Part shown: piece after piece, positions 12,038 to 22,128 of the stretch
Layout of the letters: every line of letters starts with the position of its first letter
Position numbering within the stretch: position 1 is the stretch's first letter
Assembly: GCA_965178125.1 (NCBI GenBank)
Contig: OZ237763.1
Coordinates: 372,001-436,000, forward strand
Source: Bilabrum cf. latius
Taxonomy: Eukaryota; Bigyra: Bicosoecida; Bigyra; Bicosoecida
Reading direction: 5' to 3'
Length of the DNA: 64,000 bases
Notes under the pieces: model-generated
Told to the model about the DNA's origin: nothing
Databases searched by the model: none
Seen by the model: only the letters and a program-made list of their open reading frames with translations
Made by a program: the position numbers and the translations under genes

Positions 12038-13073
12038 TCAGAGCCCCACCACGGCTCCCCCTGCCAGGCACACTCCGGCGGTCAGCAGCCCGCCCGCCAT
12101 GACGGACGCAGCCAGCGAGCTCCCGCTGCCTCCTCCACCGGCACTGTTACAGGTGGAACTGGATCCCTTGTTGAAGGCAGCGCGACCGCCGTCGAGAAGA
12201 GAGGAAAACGCCTCCTGCACACCCGTCTCGCGTGCATCTGCCAGGCTCGTCTTCGCATTGCCACTGGCCAAGTAGGTGTTTCCAATCTCCTTGGCTGACA
12301 CGAAGGTGAGAAATCCGATGGACTATCCGTTGATGGTAGCGGGTCCCACCACAAAGATGATGTCGGAGGTGGCACCCGAGCTGATGGCCCTCGTGGAATC
12401 CTGCAGGTCGAACACCAGCGTGCCCAACTCGATCTGCCCGGTCACAGTGCTCCCAGTGATGCAGTAGGTCTCATCAATCTCGCTTGAGACCCAGTAGCCC
12501 TAGAACGCCGAGACGTACTCGCTGGGGCTTCCAGTCCACGTCACGGTAAAGCCGCTTTCGTCATCGTCACCGCTGGAGCCACCCCCTCCTGACGAGCCTG
12601 AGGTAAGAAGACAAAGGATGCGTCGCAGTGCACGCCCACGTGAAAACTTATGTGCGTGCTAATGTTTATGAATACGAAAGCCAAATAAATGAGTAATCGA
12701 GGAGCAGCCTTGCATCACCCCTTATTGGATCTGATCGAGCGAGGCTGCTCCGATCCGCCGATCTTGCAATGATCGGATCTTCGATCTGATACGTAGGACC
12801 AGATCGAAGCGTGTGAATGCGCGGTTCCAACTACAGCGTCGCAGGGCAAGCCCAAGGGGAGGATTCTCGTAGCATTTATCAATTCTCACATGATGCACGC
12901 TGAGATCCTTGGCAGGATCCAAACTCGCTGGTGCACAGGTCCGATGTGCAGCTGCCGCAGTCCGAGACATCGACCGAGCCCTGGTCCTGGCTGTTGCAGG
13001 TGCATTTGCAGCTCTCCTGTGCTAGTGCCGAGAAGGCAAGCACTCCGAAAGTTAAAGCGGCGATGGTGAGCAT
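12038..13073 (-). CDS. Secreted Cys-rich protein, tandem family member 2, two TAG codons
   Basis: The model is complement(join(12038..12597,12890..13073)), 247 residues, ending TGA. Exon 1 is 184 bp, the same length and phase as in member 1, with signal peptide MLTIAALTFGVLAFSALAQ and the same Cys-rich head. Exon 2 parallels member 1 throughout. TAG codons lie at 12323-12325 and 12500-12502. The first sits in ATING-TAG-SIGFLTF, exactly where members 1 and 3 have Gln, which is direct local evidence for TAG as Gln. Without reading TAG the second exon would be broken twice, yet its sequence on both sides is well preserved, arguing against a pseudogene. Confidence 0.87.
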
Positions 13074-13596
13074 TTGATAGTACCAATGGCTGTTTTTATG
13101 GTTGCAGGAAATGAGCTGAGCACAACGGCACACCGCGGAGTGATCCCGTCCGGAGTCGCAATCTTGATCGCTGGATCGGATCTTGCTGATACCAGCAGGC
13201 GCGGCGGATCTTGCACGATGCACTTTGAGATTCCTTGGTTAGAAGCAGCCTCCTGCTTCTTTTTTGTACGTCTTCTGCCATGGTCGAGTCGGCGCCTCAT
13301 CGCCGTTTCAGTGTGCTCCTCGGCTGTTGGCTCTCCTTCTCTCGTCGTACTGAATCGACGGGCAGTTTTCCGTTTTGTCCGTTACAAGCGCATAATATGG
13401 ATTGATAGTAAAGCACTGTTTACTCCTGTTGGTGATTCGGCACTCTTTTGCAATCGCTCAGCAAGGGAGCCGTAATACTGTGCTCGACAAAAAGAGTCGT
13501 GGAGTTGTACGAATGTACAGCAAGCAATGCCCGGGTGCGCAGCAAGCACTACATGAGAATGTAATGTGTAGCTAAGAAGACCTGCATTGGGGTAGA
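13074..13596. other. Spacer between tandem family members 2 and 3
   Basis: About 520 bp between the start of member 2 and the stop of member 3. It should contain the promoter of member 2. A 133-codon plus-strand frame here has no recognisable features and is probably chance. Confidence 0.4.
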
Positions 13597-14694
13597 TCAA
13601 GCGTGAATGGCAACAAGCAGGCCTCCAACCAGAATAGCAATCGTTGCGTGCCAATCACTGGCAGCACGACGTGACCCATCGCCTCGATCACCAAACTCTA
13701 CAGTCGATTGTACATAAGATAATTTGCTGTATGATGCCCTGTTGGTGTCTAGCAGCTGTCTGAACGCCTCAACGTGGCCAGCAGCTTTCGCCTCCTTCTC
13801 GGACACGGTGGGCTGGCTCGTCGCCGCGAAGACAAGCCCTCCTTCCGTTGCAGATACAATGCACATGAATCCAATCAATTGTCCGTTAAGCAGCGCTGGC
13901 CCAACAGCAAATGTAACTCTCTTTGTGTAGCCGATGTCGATGGGAGTTGCTGAGTCGCTGATTTCAATCGAAAGCGACGCCCCACCAAGCAGAGTGCCAG
14001 TCCAGTACCCCCTTGAAACGCAGAATGGCTCACTATTGTCGCGAGAGGCGTAGCATCCGGGGTAGGCAGCAACATAGGAGTCCGGGCTGCTGGTCCATTC
14101 GATGGCCGGCGGGTTGTCTGCATTTGTTCCGGCGTTGCCTAGCGGCGCCTCATTCGGGTGGTCGACGCGGCGATTCGCCTCGTCTGCATGCAAAAGCTAG
14201 ATCATGACAGTGTGTGCTATTTACTATGCTGGATGCTTCGAAGGCGGGCGTGATGGCGATGCGAAGCTGCTGGGTTGTGCGTGTCGACAGCGCGATTTGG
14301 ACACCTTCCGTCTCAGCGCCACCGGAGCGGCGATAGATTCGAATCATCGGCGAACCAGTAGTTTCTTGCAATAACATATAAAGGACATGATCATCAATGT
14401 CATGGGATGAGCTTGTGTCAGTGCTCCGCGCATTCATAGGCCATAGTTCTGCGCTTCGGCCGACCCCACCGGGCCTACCAGTAGCTGCAATCAAGCCCTA
14501 CAGTCATGTAAACATTGACGAGTACACTCACCTACGATATAAGTAGTCTTTCTGGAAGGAGCAGCGGGCTTGGCCTCCGCGACGGCCTGATTTCTGGTAG
14601 CGTGCCCTTCCCGAGGCGCGGTCGCTGCACTGGCCGGACGCTGCTGGCAGAACCCAACAAGAATAACAAGAATAACATGCAATGCACAAGCCAT
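13597..14694 (-). CDS. Secreted protein, diverged tandem family member 3
   Basis: The model is complement(join(13597..14183,14532..14694)), 249 residues, ending TGA. Exon 1 gives a signal peptide (MACALHVILVILVGFCQQRP) and an Ala/Lys-rich segment in place of the Cys-rich head. The intron has donor GTGAGTG and acceptor gcatgcag, in the same phase as members 1 and 2. Exon 2 shares the core domain: YVAAYPGCYASRDNSEPFC aligns with the TYC block and ALLNGQLIGF with the NGQS block, followed by a hydrophobic end. Equal length, intron position and strand support tandem duplication followed by divergence. Confidence 0.8.
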
Positions 14695-14893
14695 GGCGAG
14701 TTGCTCGGGTAAAATGGTACAAACTGTCAAATAGAATCGCCCGAATAAAGGACGAGGGATCTGCGGATCGTTTTGCTCCGGATAGATCCGAATGCATGAC
14801 CAAGATCGGAACAGCTGACTGGGCAGAAACCCTCGTCGAAAATGGGAAACCCAGAGACACTTCGAATCGAAGACTCGATCACCCCCCGCTGCA

Positions 14894-16202
14894 TCAGCGG
14901 GCCGCATTTTCCCACCCAGGCAGGGCTGCCATCCCGAGCGACTCCCTTGCCTCCCATAGCTCATCCTTGAGCTCGACACCCCAACCGGGGCCCGAGGGGA
15001 ATGCCACGCTTCCGTTGCGCAGATCAAAGGAGTACTTCTTGAAGATGTCCACGCTGGGAGCGCCATTGTCCACGCAGTTGAACTCCATCACGTCGGCAGC
15101 CGCAGTTGTGCTGTGCAGCAGGTGCATCGTGACTATGTTGTTCATCCCTGGCTACGGGGAGTGGGGCTCCACGGTGATGCCACCTACGTTCTCTGCATAC
15201 CTAGCCACGTCCAGCATCTGAGAGAATCCTCCAGAGTAGCCTGCGTCTGGCTGCACGAATGTCACTGCCTTTGTTCTCATGGCATACTTGAATAGGAAGG
15301 GGCGGTACTCCTGCTCGCCGGCTGCCACAGGTATGACCCCCATGGAGTTCAGCTTTTCGTCTTCGTCGTACAGCCAAAATACCACCGGCTCTTCAAAGAA
15401 ATGGAAATTGTTCTTGGCTATCAGCTTGGCTGTGGGCAGCGCGTGCTCCGCTGTCGTGTAGGCTCCATTGGCGTCGGCCATGAGCCGCGCCTGCGGCACC
15501 GCAGCTCGCACGGCCTCTACTACCTCCTCCGTGCGATTGGGCCACTAGTCTGTGTTGTTGCCCATCCGCTTCCCCACCTTGATCTTGAACGTGTCGATGC
15601 CGTACTTGCTCGCCGCCTCTGAGACCTTCTTGGCCAGCTGCTCGCCCGTGAGAGTTCTCGACAGGCTCGAGCCGTACACCCTCATGCGCCCGTTGGAAGG
15701 AACACTACCACCGGCCAGTTCCGCCACGGGCTTCCCCGCTCTCTTGCCAGCAAGATCCCAGAGAGCTTGGTCCAATCCGGCGATGGAGCGACTGAGCATC
15801 GCACCCGTTGTCTTGTAAAGCTCGTTCGGGTGCTGACTGTACGTTCTGAGATAATCCTACACGTACGGTGGATACGTTGGATCAACTCCGAGTGCGGCAG
15901 GCGCGATCGCCTGCTGGAAAAACTGAGCGATGTCGGCGGATTCGTTGTTCGTATCGCCGTACGAGGCTTGACCAAAGCCTGATAGGCCATCATCCGACCA
16001 CACTTGCACGTATGGTCTCTGCAATGCAGAATAAAGCGATAAATGCGCGATTTATTGTGAACACTGGAATGCAGATCCGACGATTGCTTGCAGCACGTGT
16101 GCCAGACTGCCTCACACCCTCCACTAAGAAAGACTCTAGCTTTGTTATCTTCAAGGCAGAAACATATGACAAGCAAGCAAGCATTCCAATGGTACCGTGC
16201 AT
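14894..16202 (-). CDS. Enolase-superfamily (mandelate racemase/dehydratase-like) enzyme, three TAG codons
   Basis: The model is complement(join(14894..16018,16116..16202)), 403 residues, ending TGA. The family abstracts a proton alpha to a carboxylate in acid sugars and related compounds. Superfamily signatures occur in order: RSIAGLDQALWDL, TFKIKVG (catalytic Lys region), MADANGAY, FFEEP and AGEQ (metal ligands), VQPDAGYSGG and VEPHSP. The N-terminal capping domain begins KITKLESFLVEG and is joined across a 97-bp intron to RPYVQVWSDDGLSGFG. In-frame TAG codons begin at 15152, 15545 and 15857. A hydrophobic N-terminus (MHGTIGMLACLSYVSA) may be a signal or targeting sequence. Substrate cannot be assigned from sequence alone. 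Confidence 0.88.
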
Positions 16203-16245
16203 GGTGCGACGTTCTGGTGCTGCGCTTGCGCTTGTAGTTGCACTT

Positions 16246-16296
16246 CATGCGGATCTACAGAAATACAGAAATACAGAAATACATTGTTGGGTAAAG
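16246..16296 (-). promoter_or_regulatory. Shared 5' element upstream of the enolase-family gene
   Basis: Read on the minus strand, the block from catgcggatcta to attgttgggtaaag lies about 45-95 bp before the ATG at 16202. A close copy lies at 17342-17378, a similar distance before the ATG of the next minus-strand gene. This copy carries an extra cagaaata triplication. I infer a common promoter or 5'UTR element. Confidence 0.45.
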
Positions 16297-16491
16297 ATTC
16301 CACAAGCACCCAGATGCACCGTTGCCCCCGAAGGAGTTCGAGTGATCACCTGAATCCAGAGGAGTCCTCAAACAAGGACTACAAGACCCCCGACCCTTTC
16401 AGGCCAAAGGCCCCCCAATCTCAGCCTACACCGCCGAGTCCCCTTTATTCGCCATCAATGTGGTCCCCCACAAGCCCTCAGCCTGATGCCT

Positions 16492-17283
16492 TCACAGGGA
16501 GAAAGCATACAGGTGCGGAGCATGTGCCCGGCACAAAGCGCGGTCCAGTCCCACATCAGGGTCCCCTGCCGAGACCCACCATTTCCTCCTCCATGACCGT
16601 CTCTGCGTCTCACGGTCCTTCAGAGAGGCTAGCATGCACGCGCTCATGCCTTTGGCCCATTGCCTCTCTATGTCCCTTAGCAAGCCGTGGGGCTTAAACA
16701 TCCGTCGCTGTAGCCGAGCGTTCGCATTGGTTGCCGCTATCAGCTCTTGCGTGGCCGTGGCGGCAAGAGCAGCCGCCGCATCGCCTCGCATCCACTGCCT
16801 GCACGTCAGCTACTCCTGCTAGCGCAGCTGGTTCCTGATCACCTGCACCACTCGGTTGGCCAGCTCCTTGACAGCTGTCCGTTCCGATGACCGCGCAATC
16901 GTACGCTCTATCCGAGTGAGTGCGTCTTCGACGATTGGCTTGGCCCTGCTGGTGCGCTCCAGCTTCTCGTCCCAAGGGTCCTGAGCGAGAGCTGTCTTCG
17001 CCCATGCTTTCCGGAGAGAGGCAGGGGACCTCCCTCTATTCTGATCCGCATCATCGGGTTGCCACGGTCTCGTTCCGGCATGATGGTCATGCTCGGCCCG
17101 CTCCATCTGCTCTACCGCGGTGCCCATCACTTGAAGGTTGGGCGTGCCCTGTTGTGGGTATTGTCCAGCTCGGATGCGCAGAATTCGTCTTCCTTGGTGG
17201 CCGTATTCCTGCACCACCGCTGCTGTTGGCATGGCTCCTGGTCCGAAGGCATACCGTCCCTTCGTTGCGTACCGGTTAAGCAT
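16492..17283 (-). CDS. Unknown basic/helical protein, two TAG codons
   Basis: This single-exon frame of 263 residues starts MLNRYATKGRYAFGPG and ends TGA. TAG codons at 16819 and 16810 give QQEQ in the middle; the frame is open on both sides. The protein is hydrophilic and rich in Arg, Gln and Ala, with probable helices (VVQVIRNQLR, LIAATNANARLQRRM) and a Trp/Arg-rich segment RRSWRRKWW near the C-terminus. I see no signal peptide, membrane helix or known motif. Open frame continues upstream, so an earlier start is possible, but the shared 5' element at 17342-17378 favours this ATG. Confidence 0.55.
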
Positions 17284-17341
17284 GACCACTCCGAGCGCAG
17301 CTCTCTCCCGGTCCCAATCCGACAGTGCCGGATCGTGCGAG

Positions 17342-17378
17342 CATGCGGATCTATACAGAAATACATTGTTGGGTAAAG
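17342..17378 (-). promoter_or_regulatory. Second copy of the shared 5' element
   Basis: The sequence matches 16246-16296 except for a short cagaaata expansion in the other copy, and lies about 60-95 bp before the ATG at 17283 on the same strand. It also sits about 95 bp upstream of the divergent selenoprotein W gene. Confidence 0.45.
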
Positions 17379-17471
17379 GATCTTGCGTCGCAAGTGGTTG
17401 CGCGCACTTATTATTGGCTACAATTAAACCAGTATTTTGAAACGAACACAAATTCCTGTATTAAGCTCACC

Positions 17472-17891
17472 ATGGCAGGTCAAAGCGCATCAGTTCCTAC
17501 GGTTACAGTATCAATAGAGTATTGGTGAGAGATTTGGATCAATTGCCGCGGTCTAACCTCGCACAATTTGCAGACACGCTATTGACACGTCACCAAGTTT
17601 CTTTGGATCCGCAGTGGCCGCTGAGGGTACGCACCCCGCGCTCGCGACTTGGCAATGCGTATATCGCGTCTTGCTGACGAAAGTGACGGCAAAGGAGCTT
17701 TCGAGGAGTCCACGACATTGGGAACTGGACGGACGGGCAGCTTTGAAGTCATCGTTGACAGCAAGTACCTGGCCTACTCCAAGCTATCCACTGGCAAGTT
17801 CCCGGATGCGGCGGAACTGGCATCGAATATTGCTGCATTTGCCACAACTGGCGAAACGCCTGATGGGTGGGCGGAGGTTGCCAGTACTTGA
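17472..17891 (+). CDS. SELENOW: Selenoprotein W with in-frame UGA (Sec), two exons
   Basis: The model is join(17472..17524,17615..17891), 109 residues. SelW proteins are small thioredoxin-like redox proteins with a CxxU motif. Exon 1 encodes TVTVSIEY; splicing at 17525..17614 (GTGAGA...ccgcag) yields EYCGRUGYAPRARDL, where U21 is TGA at 17622-17624 and C18 is its partner. This matches the YCGAUGY signature of animal SelW. The C-terminal half SFEVIVDSKYLAYSKLSTGKFPD fits the family motif, and the length is typical. The terminal codon is TGA at 17889. A SECIS element is required in the 3'UTR; I did not find a convincing one by eye. The reading depends on the inferred intron. Confidence 0.85.
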
Positions 17892-18245
17892 GCCGAGAGC
17901 TTCTGCGGCTAGTAGCAGGGTCGTGGAACCATCAGCTACACTTGCCCAGCCCCGATTTACGACAGGCGGCGGCGTAATCCACGATTTGTGGATGCTGCCG
18001 GCTCGAACTGATTGTCAATGTGACTCTGAGCGTGGTCCCGGTTTCGCGAGCGGGCGCCGCGCATGTCCGTCACATACAGACAAGCTCTGGGGCAGGGGCA
18101 AGTTTCTGAGAGTTGCCATATCTTGCTACATCATAATTTATCTGAAGATTAATCGCCCTTGCAACCGTTTGCATTTCAGACCTGCGCACCCTATTTCAAT
18201 TTCGAATCGTGGTCCGATATGTAGTAGCTCCGAAGGAGCGACGAA
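17892..18245 (+). other. 3' region of SelW, including a strong hairpin
   Basis: The 354 bp before the next ATG contain a near-perfect hairpin at 17968-17999 (ggcggc / atccac stem, gattt loop, one 3-nt bulge). It lacks the tandem UGA/GA quartet expected of a SECIS element, so I do not call it one. The SECIS probably lies somewhere in this stretch. Confidence 0.35.
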
Positions 18246-19274
18246 ATGCTGCAGCGACGAAAAATGGAGTACAAGCGGACTATATTAAAGGAAGATGCTA
18301 GAAAGGCGACGACGCAGAGATGCAGGGAGGCGCTGCGAAGGCATCGAGAACGAATGATACACCGAGCTCGAACCAGCCGGTGCAAACCAAAAGCAACACC
18401 GATATTGTCACCCCGTGCTGTTCGAGCCGTTGTAATTCGAGAGCTTATTGCAAGCGGGTATGCCCCTCCGAGTTCGGTTGGTCTTGCTGCTGGAGCGCCC
18501 TCTGGCAAGCGGCCATGGGACCAGGAGTTAGCGGATGCTATTGAGGGTATTCTTATCGAAGAGGAAGCATTCAGGCACGGCAATGGTGAAGCATGGGTTC
18601 ACGCTGGCGTAACTTCTGACGGTTTGGCTCAGAAAACGCTACGAGAGCTGGACGAAGACTCGATTGCAGTGGAGCGCCGCGCGGCCTGGCTGAGCAAGCG
18701 AGCAGCAGGACCGTCGCAATCACCAGCCGCCCCGCCGGCAGTGCATTCAGCAGCCATGGACAGCGACGAAGCTCCCGATTTCGCCGAGGGCAGTGGGCCA
18801 TTCGCTGCGCAGTTGCCACGCGCAGGTGCTTCGGCAGGAAGATCGCCAGGAACGAGCAGAGGCAATGCCCCCTCGTCCTCGTCCTCGTCCTCGTCCTCAT
18901 CCTCATCATCCAGCAGCAGTAGCTCTAGCGGTGCGTGGGCCATCCGCGTGCCCCGTGCAGGGGCCCCAGCCTGGGGAGCCTCCAGAGGCGACGGAAAATC
19001 AGGGTTTCGTGCGGCTGCGACGGCCCCCCCGGGGTGCGTGTCTGGTTGGGGGGCTGTTGGTGCACGACCGGGAGCAGGACCTGGGCCACGGACAACAGAA
19101 AGAATTGCAGCAGGAGCAGCATCCTGGGGAGGTCACCAGCCTGCTCATGGTGGAATGGGCAGTGGTGCAAGAGCGGAAGGCGTCATGGGGGGGGTCATGG
19201 GGGGGGTTCTGGGCGGCTGCACTGGTGGGGCCCAGTCGGGGCGGGGGGCCGGCAGTGCGAAAATGGAGACGTGA
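18246..19274 (+). CDS. Unknown protein with basic N-terminus, poly-Ser and Gly-rich tail
   Basis: The frame of 342 residues begins MLQRRKMEYKRTILKEDARK and ends TGA; a second ATG at 18264 is equally possible. Residues 1-50 are strongly basic and helical (CREALRRHRERMIHRAR), residues 55-150 look folded (VVIRELIASGY, ELADAIEGILIEEEAF), then a run of about 20 Ser coded by tcc/tcg/tca and a Gly/Ala-rich tail. The basic start vaguely recalls RPA-interacting proteins, but I would not assign it. It follows SelW on the same strand and converges with the next gene. Confidence 0.55.
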   Translation: MLQRRKMEYKRTILKEDARKATTQRCREALRRHRERMIHRARTSRCKPKATPILSPRAVRAVVIRELIASGYAPPSSVGLAAGAPSGKRPWDQELADAIEGILIEEEAFRHGNGEAWVHAGVTSDGLAQKTLRELDEDSIAVERRAAWLSKRAAGPSQSPAAPPAVHSAAMDSDEAPDFAEGSGPFAAQLPRAGASAGRSPGTSRGNAPSSSSSSSSSSSSSSSSSSSGAWAIRVPRAGAPAWGASRGDGKSGFRAAATAPPGCVSGWGAVGARPGAGPGPRTTERIAAGAASWGGHQPAHGGMGSGARAEGVMGGVMGGVLGGCTGGAQSGRGAGSAKMET

Positions 19275-19473
19275 CGCCAACTATGCAAGCGCTCCGACTT
19301 GGCGGGTGTGGGGCGGAAGTGTGAATCGGGGGATTTGTCAGCTCGGGGTTGCCGAGCGTATCTCTGAATCCAGACAAAAGTCTGGGTACATAAAACTGAA
19401 CGAATTAGTCGTTGTAGAACTACAAGCATAAAACAATCAGGCCTTCGCCCTGTACCTCCCGATCGTCATAGAG

Positions 19474-21114
19474 TTAGTCATCGGCACCTGATTCAGAATC
19501 CACCCCGCCCTCCACTTCTTCTTCCTCCCTCTCTTCTTCCTCTTTGCCCCTGTCGTCTTCCTCCTTGCCCCCCTCCTCTTCCTCCACGTCCTCCCAGCCA
19601 TCGCTCTCCTCTGCAGTGCCGGTGCTGGCAGCTCCATCCCGAATGCCTTGATCTTCACTACCCGCCTCTCTGCCGGATTCATCGTCTTCTTCAGCACCAT
19701 CTTCATCATCGTCTTCTTCAGCGCCGTCTTCATCATCGTCTCCACCGTACACCCCATGGCTCCACAACGAATACAGCACAAAGTACGCCTTCTCGGCGGC
19801 AAGGGCAAAGGCTACTGCTTTGCTGGGGCCCCAGCCACACAGTTGCATGCCGTCGCTCAGCGCGATATCGCATCTAACCAATTGAACTGGTACTGTCGTC
19901 ATAGCCAATCCTCGTCCGGTCGGGGTGCTCGCACCACCCTGCAGTGCAGCCTCGGTCGCTTGAATCGCAGCATCGTGCAACGCCGCCGCTTCCGATGGCG
20001 ACGGCGGTGGCGCTGTCCCCTCCTCCCCTCTTGCACCTGCACCCGAAGCGGCAGCATCGCTGTGTTCCCCAACTTGTTCCCCGGGTGGTGGCACCAAAGC
20101 GCATGCCTCGGCGTGCGGCGCCCCAGCAGCCCCTACCGCCCTCAGCCTGGGCACTAGGGCCGGGCCTGCATCTCCTTTCCTGCCTGCGCCTGCTCCCTCT
20201 GCACCTGCCGTGCACGCCGACAGGCTCACTTCAAACTCGTCGACCTGGTCCTCCTCGCTACCATCTGTCCCCGGGTCAACCGGACAGCTGTACCGAATGG
20301 ACTCCACCCCGGGCCCGCCCTCGAACTCTCCGATGAATCCCAGGAAGCTCTCAATTACGTCGCTCTGGCGAACTCGACTGGCAGCTTGGGCCAGGTACGA
20401 TGCGACGGCCTCCCCAGCCACCGTGGCTGCAGCCAGGGCGCCGTGCCCGGTAGCAGGAGCAGGACCTAGTGAACCAACTGAGGAGGGACTGGGGTGCCTT
20501 TCCCGACGCCCTCTGCCGCGCTGTCGTTCCTTATTCCCGCCATCTTTGCGTGTTCGTCCGAACGTCCCGCTGCTCGATGAGCCCGGCAGCGCAAGGCCCC
20601 TGCCCCCGAATCTCCCAAGAATTGCCTTTGCGGCATCCTCCCCACCTCGCTGCAGAGCTCGTTTCAGCTCTCGTTTCTACCTCCGCTTGTCGGCCGCCCG
20701 CTTCTTCCTGGCAGCCCTCTTCTGTTTCTCGGCGTGTTCAACTGCAAGCTAAACCTTGTCCGAGCAATCGAATGGAAGCGAGCGGGGAGGAAGAACAATG
20801 ATCTCTGTCGCTCGTTTTCGCGCAGCTTGTTCGGGTTTGGTATCGGAACCAGCTTCTTTGGCATCACCAGCAGAGGCTGGTCCACCGGTTGCAGTCGCTG
20901 CTTTGAAGCTAACTAGATCCCCAATCTACAGACCTGCGCCCTTCACTGAGGCGATGTCTGTTCTTTTAAACGAATACCATTTGCTCTGATCATCTGGATG
21001 AGCGCACTTTTCCTGAGAATCAGCGATTGGATACACAAAGCCGCCGCCTCCCCACCCAAGGCTTACGATCGCCCCTCTTCGCTATTTATGCTTCAGCCAG
21101 GCAGCTGAAGCCAT
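19474..21114 (-). CDS. Acidic-tailed protein with a possible cold-shock-like N-terminal domain, four TAG codons
   Basis: A single-exon frame of 546 residues runs from MASAAWLKHK (21114) to TAA (19474). TAG codons begin at 21082, 20926, 20749 and 20677. Residues about 10-75 (RRGAIVSLGWGGGGFVYPI ... KWYSFKRTDIASVK ... LQIGDLVSFKA) have the spacing of an OB-fold/cold-shock domain: a G-V-S strand, GGGGF turn and a final GDLVSF strand. Residues 120-160 are a highly basic helix (KQKRAARKKRAADKRR), and the last 90 residues are runs of Glu and Asp. A nucleic-acid-binding role is plausible, but the domain match is weak. The reading frame is invisible under the standard code, which would show only the last 315 codons. 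Confidence 0.7.
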
Positions 21115-21310
21115 CTACAGCGAGCTATTACCCAGGTAGTTGACTTACTTTGTTGCAGAACCACCACACTGCGCAGTTTATGCCTGGAAGGGTGGTACGA
21201 GAAGGAGATCAAAAGCACGCACCGTGACCGTGACTTGTGGTCAAACACTTTACTTACTCATCGATAATGCCATTGGATGCTTTTAATTCAACTCTGCAGC
21301 TTCTACGGCG

Positions 21311-21949
21311 TCACTGGCCAGACTTTTTCAAATGCAGCAGCAGCACCTCCTTGCAAAAGCCAATCTTCTCAAACTTCATTTGAGTACCCCCAGCTTTGTC
21401 AGGATGGTACTTCAACGACATCCTCCGGAAATTGGATTTGATTGCAGATTCTGACAGGTCATTTACCGGCAGTTCCAGCAAGTCAGCGCACTCCTGAATC
21501 ACGCGGCTGCGAGACGGGTGGCCGATCCCCTGCTTCGAACTGAATAGGCTGACAGCAACAGCAGACCCGACTGTTTTGCCCACCTGCATGCCACCAGCCC
21601 CAAATATTGCCATGCCAATGTCTGCACCAAGCCTGCGAAATTCTGGACTCGCTTCTGAGCCGAACATGCCCTGGGAGATAACCTCTGCGGTTCCAGCACC
21701 AACAGTGAAACCGAATGCCCCACCTGCTAGACCGCCAACAATTTGTCCAACAGATCCTCCTGTTTGGCATGCCACACCTACGCTCTACAGGTCCAGCTTG
21801 CCATCGTACCATTTCTCGAGAGCTTCGATCGATTCAGGTGTCATATCGCAACCGTCCTCGGCACTGGCAGTTGCAGCGCACACGAACAAAACTAAACATG
21901 CCGTCACCACTTTGATGATGTTCATAGCAATGCCATTCAATAGCTTCAT
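21311..21949 (-). CDS. Secreted or ER-lumenal J-domain protein, one TAG codon
   Basis: The frame gives 212 residues, ending TGA. It opens with a signal peptide (MNIIKVVTACLVLFVCAATA; start at 21949 or 21925). TAG at 21785 joins KLDL to SVGVACQTGG. Next comes a Gly-rich hydrophobic stretch (GGSVGQIVGGLAGGAFGFTVG) resembling a glycine zipper, then a C-terminal J domain with RRMSLKYHPDKAGG containing the HPD motif that activates Hsp70. A J domain at the C-terminus of a signal-peptide protein suggests work in the ER lumen or at a membrane. The J domain is short, ending soon after helix III. Confidence 0.8.
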
Positions 21950-22128
21950 TGATGTTAATGTCTTTTCGTGAAAATGGAGGCGTTCTTCCACCACTTGCAA
22001 AATACCGGAACCGTCGCTTCATTTGTGGGTCACCAACGTGCGGGCCACAGCCAGGACTTGCTCTTCAGGCGCAAGCAACTGCATCCCACAGGTACACTTT
22101 CCTTAGCGATTCAATTCGCACTCAGCAA

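Noticed and set aside
16246-17378. A mobile element bounded by direct repeats
   Set aside because: The enclosed gene has no transposase features, and both copies sit at the same distance before gene starts, which fits regulatory elements better.
17968-17999. SECIS element for selenoprotein W
   Set aside because: The hairpin is strong but lacks the tandem UGA/GA non-canonical pairs and the apical AA expected of SECIS.
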